Of a DNA stretch of 9,294 nucleotides, positions 6,542 through 9,294 are shown one piece after another. Source of the DNA: Sphingomonas sp. (GTDB taxonomy: Bacteria > Pseudomonadota > Alphaproteobacteria > Sphingomonadales > Sphingomonadaceae); assembly GCA_003248865.1 (NCBI GenBank), contig QFPK01000044.1:1-9294 (forward strand), read 5' to 3'. Positions within the stretch are counted from its first letter, which is position 1, and every line of letters begins with the position of its first letter. Position numbers and translations under genes: made by a program. The notes beneath the pieces are model-generated. The model did not search any database. It was not told the DNA's origin and saw only the letters and a list, made by a program, of their open reading frames with translations.

Positions 6542-6751
6542 ATGAAAATGCTGACGGTCAAACAGCTTTCTCAGTCCACTGGCTGGCCAGAAGGGCGGAT
6601 CAGGAAGCTGGCCAAAACAAGAAGGCTGGCGCATGTTCGGCTCGGTGGGATGACCCTTCTACCAGCGAACGCAATCGACATCTTTCTACAGCAAAACATG
6701 GTTGAGCCTGATTGCGACGGGAGCGGTTTCTCGCCGCGCCCTGCCGCTTGA
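6542..6751 (+). CDS. Small AlpA/excisionase-like HTH protein
   Basis: A 69-residue DNA-binding protein. MLTVKQLSQSTGWPEGRIRKLAKTRRLAHVRLGGMTLLPANAIDIFL is a MerR/AlpA-type winged helix-turn-helix: a strand and helix, the turn at GWPEGRIRKL, then a wing with a basic-hydrophobic strand. Such proteins bend att DNA as excision factors or activate the integrase. The ATG at 6542 has GAGG upstream; an in-frame ATG at 6512 would add ten residues but reaches into the operator region. It is 17 bases upstream of the next gene, in the same orientation as the integrase, so probably in one operon with it. Confidence 0.75.
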   Translation: MKMLTVKQLSQSTGWPEGRIRKLAKTRRLAHVRLGGMTLLPANAIDIFLQQNMVEPDCDGSGFSPRPAA

Positions 6752-6768
6752 TCGGCTGGGGGTTCGCC

Positions 6769-7080
6769 ATGTCGCGCCTCTTAACGATTGAAGCTGCAGC
6801 GGAAATTCTGGGAATTCGACCAGGCTCCTTGAAAAGCGCGGCCGCCCAGCATGGCTTGCTCATTCGAATGGGCCGGTCGGTCCGCATTGATCATGAATCG
6901 TTGCAGGAGCTAATTTCGAAATGCCGAGAACCGCAAAAGGACCCCGCCTGTACTGGCGGGCAGACAAAGCTGTCTGGCTCATCCGAGACACAGGGCGCGC
7001 AGACTGTTCAACGGGCACGAGCGACCGCCGAATTGCTGAAGGCAAGCTTGCGGCGTACATCGCCTCCAAGGATACAGTAA
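6769..7080 (+). CDS. Excisionase-like HTH protein overlapping the integrase gene
   Basis: A 103-residue protein. Residues 4-50 (LTIEAAAEILGIRPGSLKSAAAQHGLLIRMGRSVRIDHESLQELI) are a helix-turn-helix of excisionase type. The tail (KCREPQKDPACTG, QRARATAELLKAS, RRTSPPR) matches my memory of small proteins found just upstream of integrases in Alphaproteobacteria, so it is real coding sequence and not read-through. ATG at 6769-6771 follows a G-rich stretch that can act as ribosome site. The last 160 bases overlap the integrase gene in another frame. A role in directing excision is inferred from family and location. Confidence 0.75.
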   Translation: MSRLLTIEAAAEILGIRPGSLKSAAAQHGLLIRMGRSVRIDHESLQELISKCREPQKDPACTGGQTKLSGSSETQGAQTVQRARATAELLKASLRRTSPPRIQ

Positions 7081-7988
7081 CAAGCACTCGCAGCGCTGAA
7101 CATATGCCTGTTGCTGAAGTGCTGGACATTTACGCTCGCGAACACGCCGTCACCGTTGCTGCGCCGGGCCGCATTGGGTCCGCTATCGGGCCGCTTCTTG
7201 ATTTCTGGGGTACCCTGAATGTCGCCGACGTGAAAGGCGAAACCTGCCGCCGATACTGCAAGAGCCGAATTCGCCGCTTCAAGGATAAGGCCCGTCCGGA
7301 TCAGCCGATTTCCAACGGCACGCTGCGGCGCGAACTAAACGTGTTGCAGGCCGCCATTAACTACTGCGACCGCGAAGGCTATCTGTTGACTGCCTCCACT
7401 GTCACGTTACCCAAAAAGCCTTCCGCGAAAGATCGCTGGTTGACGCGCGACGAGGCTGCAACGCTGCTGCGCGAGGCTCGTAATGGTAGGGCAGGGGGCC
7501 ATCTGCCACGTTTCATCCTGTTGGCTATCTACACTGGCACCCGGAAGGACGCGATTCTACGGCTGGGCTTCAACCCCAGCATTGATGCGGGGTGGATCGA
7601 TGTTAGTCGGGGCGTGATGTATCGGAAGGGCGCCGCCGAACGGGACACCAAAAAGCGCCGCAAGCCCGTACGTCTAATCCCACGGCTGCTGGCTCATTGT
7701 CGCCGCTGGAAGGCGACGGGCGTGAACTGGGCGATCGAAATCGATGGGCAGCGCGTCGGTGACATCAAACATGCGTTCGAGGGCGCCAGCGACCGCGCCG
7801 GGATGCCAGATGTGACGCCGCACACCCTCAAGCACACCGCAATAACTTGGGCAATTCAACGAGGGCTCACGGTGGAGGACGCCGCAGACTATTTCGATAC
7901 GTCGCCCGAAACCATCCGCAGGGTCTATTATCACCACAGTCCGCACTATCAGGACCGCGCCGTCGAGGTGCTTTCTCGGAAACTGTGA
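6921..7988 (+). CDS. Tyrosine recombinase / site-specific integrase
   Basis: A 355-residue integrase that should insert and excise the island at the tRNA-Arg site just downstream. The N-terminus (GPRLYWRADKAVWLIRD, then AAYIASK) is an alphaproteobacterial integrase arm-binding type; residues about 60-155 form the SAM-like core-binding domain; about 170-350 form the catalytic domain. Visible catalytic residues: Arg208 in TGTRKDA, a Lys-rich beta-hairpin (KKRRK, 244-248), His301 in HTLKHT, and the nucleophile, probably Tyr336 in RRVYYHH. The second Arg of the HxxR box is Lys304; as I recall, other integrases of this group share the change. AGGAG lies 11 bases before the ATG. The stop at 7988 is 92 bases from the tRNA fragment, the standard spacing of int and att. 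Confidence 0.93.
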   Translation: MPRTAKGPRLYWRADKAVWLIRDTGRADCSTGTSDRRIAEGKLAAYIASKDTVTSTRSAEHMPVAEVLDIYAREHAVTVAAPGRIGSAIGPLLDFWGTLNVADVKGETCRRYCKSRIRRFKDKARPDQPISNGTLRRELNVLQAAINYCDREGYLLTASTVTLPKKPSAKDRWLTRDEAATLLREARNGRAGGHLPRFILLAIYTGTRKDAILRLGFNPSIDAGWIDVSRGVMYRKGAAERDTKKRRKPVRLIPRLLAHCRRWKATGVNWAIEIDGQRVGDIKHAFEGASDRAGMPDVTPHTLKHTAITWAIQRGLTVEDAADYFDTSPETIRRVYYHHSPHYQDRAVEVLSRKL

Positions 7989-8393
7989 CTCGTCCCAAAT
8001 TGAACCCTTTTTAAACCACTCCAACCGTGAATAAATGAGGAATATAAAGTGAATAGAACGCGAACATTGCCTGCCGCAGAGCCCTCCGAAGGCAAAGGCC
8101 ACACGTTCGAATCGTGTCGGGTGCGCCACTTTTCAATAACTTAGCGGAACGGTTCGGGCGCGGTGATCGCGCGTAAGTGAAACGTAAGTGCGGCGAGAGG
8201 ATCGCTGCGCGACCATTCCAAGTCGCCATTTTCCTCGCAATGGGAAGCAGTGCAGGCGCGAATCGTGACAGCTGCAGGCGTGCGCTTTGGAATCACCCGA
8301 AGACACCGATTTGCAAGGGCCGGAGTGTGCGGTTGCAGTGTCCCGAATGATGGACGTTCAAATCGGGTCAAATTTGCAGTATAACTGTCGAGT
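7989..8393. other. Noncoding stretch holding the att site and flank
   Basis: No gene is supported here. From 7989 to 8080 it is fairly AT-rich (for example 8027-8060), as is common beside attachment sites. The tRNA 3' half follows at 8081-8128. Beyond it, an 8-base direct repeat CGTAAGTG occurs twice, 3 bases apart (8172-8179 and 8183-8190). Near the right edge TTCAAA (8357-8362) and TATAAC (8380-8385), 17 bases apart, may be the promoter of the next gene, which would then have almost no leader. I see no clear terminator. Confidence 0.5.
8081..8128 (+). other. 3' half of a tRNA-Arg(CCG): integrase attachment site (att)
   Basis: The 48 bases match tRNA positions 29 to 76 with no gap: 3 bp of anticodon stem (GCC/GGC), loop CTCCGAA with anticodon CCG, a 5-base variable region, T arm ACACG-TTCGAAT-CGTGT with all five pairs, acceptor strand CGGGTGC, discriminator G, and encoded CCA. 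The bases before 8081 (GA) do not pair with positions 42-43 (AA), and there is no D arm or 5' acceptor strand, so it is only a 3' half. It lies 92 bases after the integrase stop. This is the footprint of integration by crossover at the anticodon region: the rebuilt tRNA should be at the other, left end of the element. Confidence 0.8.
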
Positions 8394-9242
8394 ATGGTCA
8401 GCTCATCAAGCCTTGCTGAATTGGTTCCGGCTTCGTCTTTGATCGGTGACGCGGCCGACATTGAAGCATTCCATAGAGATACTGCTAACTTGCTTTGGCG
8501 TTCAGCCATTTTGAAACTGGGCGCAGCTGGATTTGCTGTGGTTGGAATTTCGCAGAGCTTCAGATTGCTAGTTATGGGTCTGGAAGTCAGTGCGCAGGCT
8601 TGGGCGCTCTCTGCGTTCGTGATCATGCTGGCAGCGCGTATTGCTTGGCATTACCATCCGGGCATGAGGCCTCCTCAGGGAGATGCCAGATGGCAGAAGT
8701 ACCAAAACTTGCTGGAAGCAGGCCAGTTAACCGCTTGGATCGCGGGCAAAGATGAGTGGCGGATCGACGATCTTAGGCACAGCGAGCCGTCTCGCTTTGG
8801 CAACGGTCCGGGAATTCTACGGATTTCACCTGACCGCCTAAGGCGCTGGTTCGGAGTTTGGGGATGGGATGTGCCCACGGCCCCTTCTCTCTTTGTATAT
8901 CGGCATGAAGCGTATCCGGCTGAGGCAGAAAGCGGTCTGCCCGCTTTACCAGTCTCCACGGAGGTCGGGCTTCCGATCATCCCGCCTGCTGTCAAATTGG
9001 AATTGCCGGAAACCATGCCGCTGCGCCAAGTAGCGCTTCAGCCGATAGCTCTGCCAGTAGCGTTATCTCAAACTGCCAAATCGACTGCGATAAACCGTGG
9101 TAAGCGAACTTTGCTGGAGCTGCATCAGATTGGCCAGCTGAATGAACGCCTTCTGCTAAATGAGGCCAGCCGGTTGGCATTGGCCAATGAAGCATGGGTG
9201 TCCGTCGTCAGAACATTTGGCACAACTCGCGGCGTAAGTTAG
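8394..9242 (+). pseudogene. Membrane-anchored protein of unknown function, C-terminus cut off by the inverted repeat
   Basis: Not recognised. The frame encodes 282 residues. After a short polar N-terminus come two hydrophobic segments (about 40-58 and 67-84), then a soluble region with many Trp (RWFGVWGWDVP, 151-161), a Pro-rich linker (about 183-222), and a helical end (RTLLELHQIGQLNERLLLNEASRLALANEAW). Native sequence ends at residue 268; residues 269-282 are encoded by the right inverted repeat, which starts at 9199, so the real protein was longer. ATG at 8394 has no clear ribosome site; a weak promoter just upstream suggests a leaderless message. It lies outside the attachment site, so it probably belongs to the flanking chromosome or to an older island. 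Confidence 0.6.
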
Positions 9243-9294
9243 CGGAGTGCGGACCTCGTCTGGGGGTTGATGTTAGGCGGCGAGCTTGCGGTGT
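9199..9294. repeat. Right copy of the 96-bp perfect inverted repeat, probably an IS end
   Basis: Exact reverse complement of 3-98. It provides the last 14 codons (partly) and the stop of the gene starting at 8394. Both copies present the same end to the enclosed segment, so if they are IS ends the two IS lie in opposite orientation with the transposase 3' ends facing inward (stop at 9273-9275 on the minus strand). Confidence 0.9.

Noticed and set aside
7674..8129. Minus-strand frame beginning MAHPTRFERVAFAFGG
   Set aside because: Also an antisense reading of the tRNA fragment, continued antisense to the integrase gene.
8011..8229. Minus-strand frame with SGAPDTIRTCGLCLRRA
   Set aside because: This peptide is the well-known false product of reading a tRNA 3' end on the opposite strand; it lies across the tRNA-Arg fragment.
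8141..9016. Minus-strand frames opposite the 8394 gene
   Set aside because: No recognised domain; the plus-strand frame is longer and has clear hydrophobic segments.
1..9294. Terminal inverted repeats of a linear plasmid or phage
   Set aside because: The repeats interrupt two genes and the interior contains a tRNA-targeted integrase with its att fragment, which fits a chromosomal island better; it cannot be fully excluded without flanking sequence.
1..9294. CRISPR array, rRNA or complete tRNA gene
   Set aside because: No regularly spaced repeats and no rRNA sequence were seen; the only tRNA-like sequence is the 3' half at 8081-8128.

Overview
The window looks like a piece of an integrative defence island from an alphaproteobacterium. 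The DNA is GC-rich. The closest resemblances I recognise are proteins of Sphingomonadales, Rhizobiales or Rhodospirillales type: an MmeI-like methyltransferase of about 940 residues, an excisionase/integrase pair of a common alphaproteobacterial type, and a tRNA-Arg fragment whose acceptor strand fits a GCACCCG 5' end. The exact genus cannot be named from the sequence alone.

Layout. (1) Both ends carry the same 96-base sequence in opposite orientation (3-98 and 9199-9294), with no mismatch. It probably is the end of an insertion sequence lying mostly outside the window; the left copy begins with the last codons of an open frame (QHRKLAA, stop at 22-24). (2) From 4809 down to the left edge runs a minus-strand defence cluster: MmeI-like DNA adenine methyltransferase, DinJ/RelB-like antitoxin, YafQ/RelE-like toxin, and a DEAD/DEAH-type SF2 helicase cut off exactly at the left repeat. 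The toxin-antitoxin pair has its own promoter and palindromic operator, and the toxin stop overlaps the helicase start (ATGA). (3) A divergent gene at 4916 encodes a GIY-YIG nuclease-like protein with a possible zinc site at its C-terminus. (4) From 5562 to about 8130 lies a phage- or ICE-like control module: a two-TM membrane protein and an XRE repressor in one minus-strand operon, a palindromic operator region, two small excisionase/AlpA-like HTH proteins, and a tyrosine recombinase. (5) At 8081-8128 is the 3' half of a tRNA-Arg(CCG), without its 5' half. This is what an integrase leaves at the far end of an element inserted in a tRNA gene, so the element lies to the left of about 8081 and DNA to the right is probably the older chromosomal flank. 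(6) The flank carries one membrane-anchored protein of unknown function (8394 onward), also cut off by the right repeat.

How the parts may work together. The methyltransferase has the SAM-binding and catalytic motifs but I see no PD-ExK nuclease motif of the kind MmeI has in its N-terminus. The helicase and the GIY-YIG protein could provide translocation and cleavage, with the toxin-antitoxin pair as a stabiliser or abortive arm. That grouping is inference from gene order. The repressor, excisionases and integrase would control excision and integration of the island. The identical inverted ends break two genes and could be two inverted IS copies, an IS-mediated rearrangement, or an assembly effect at a repeat.
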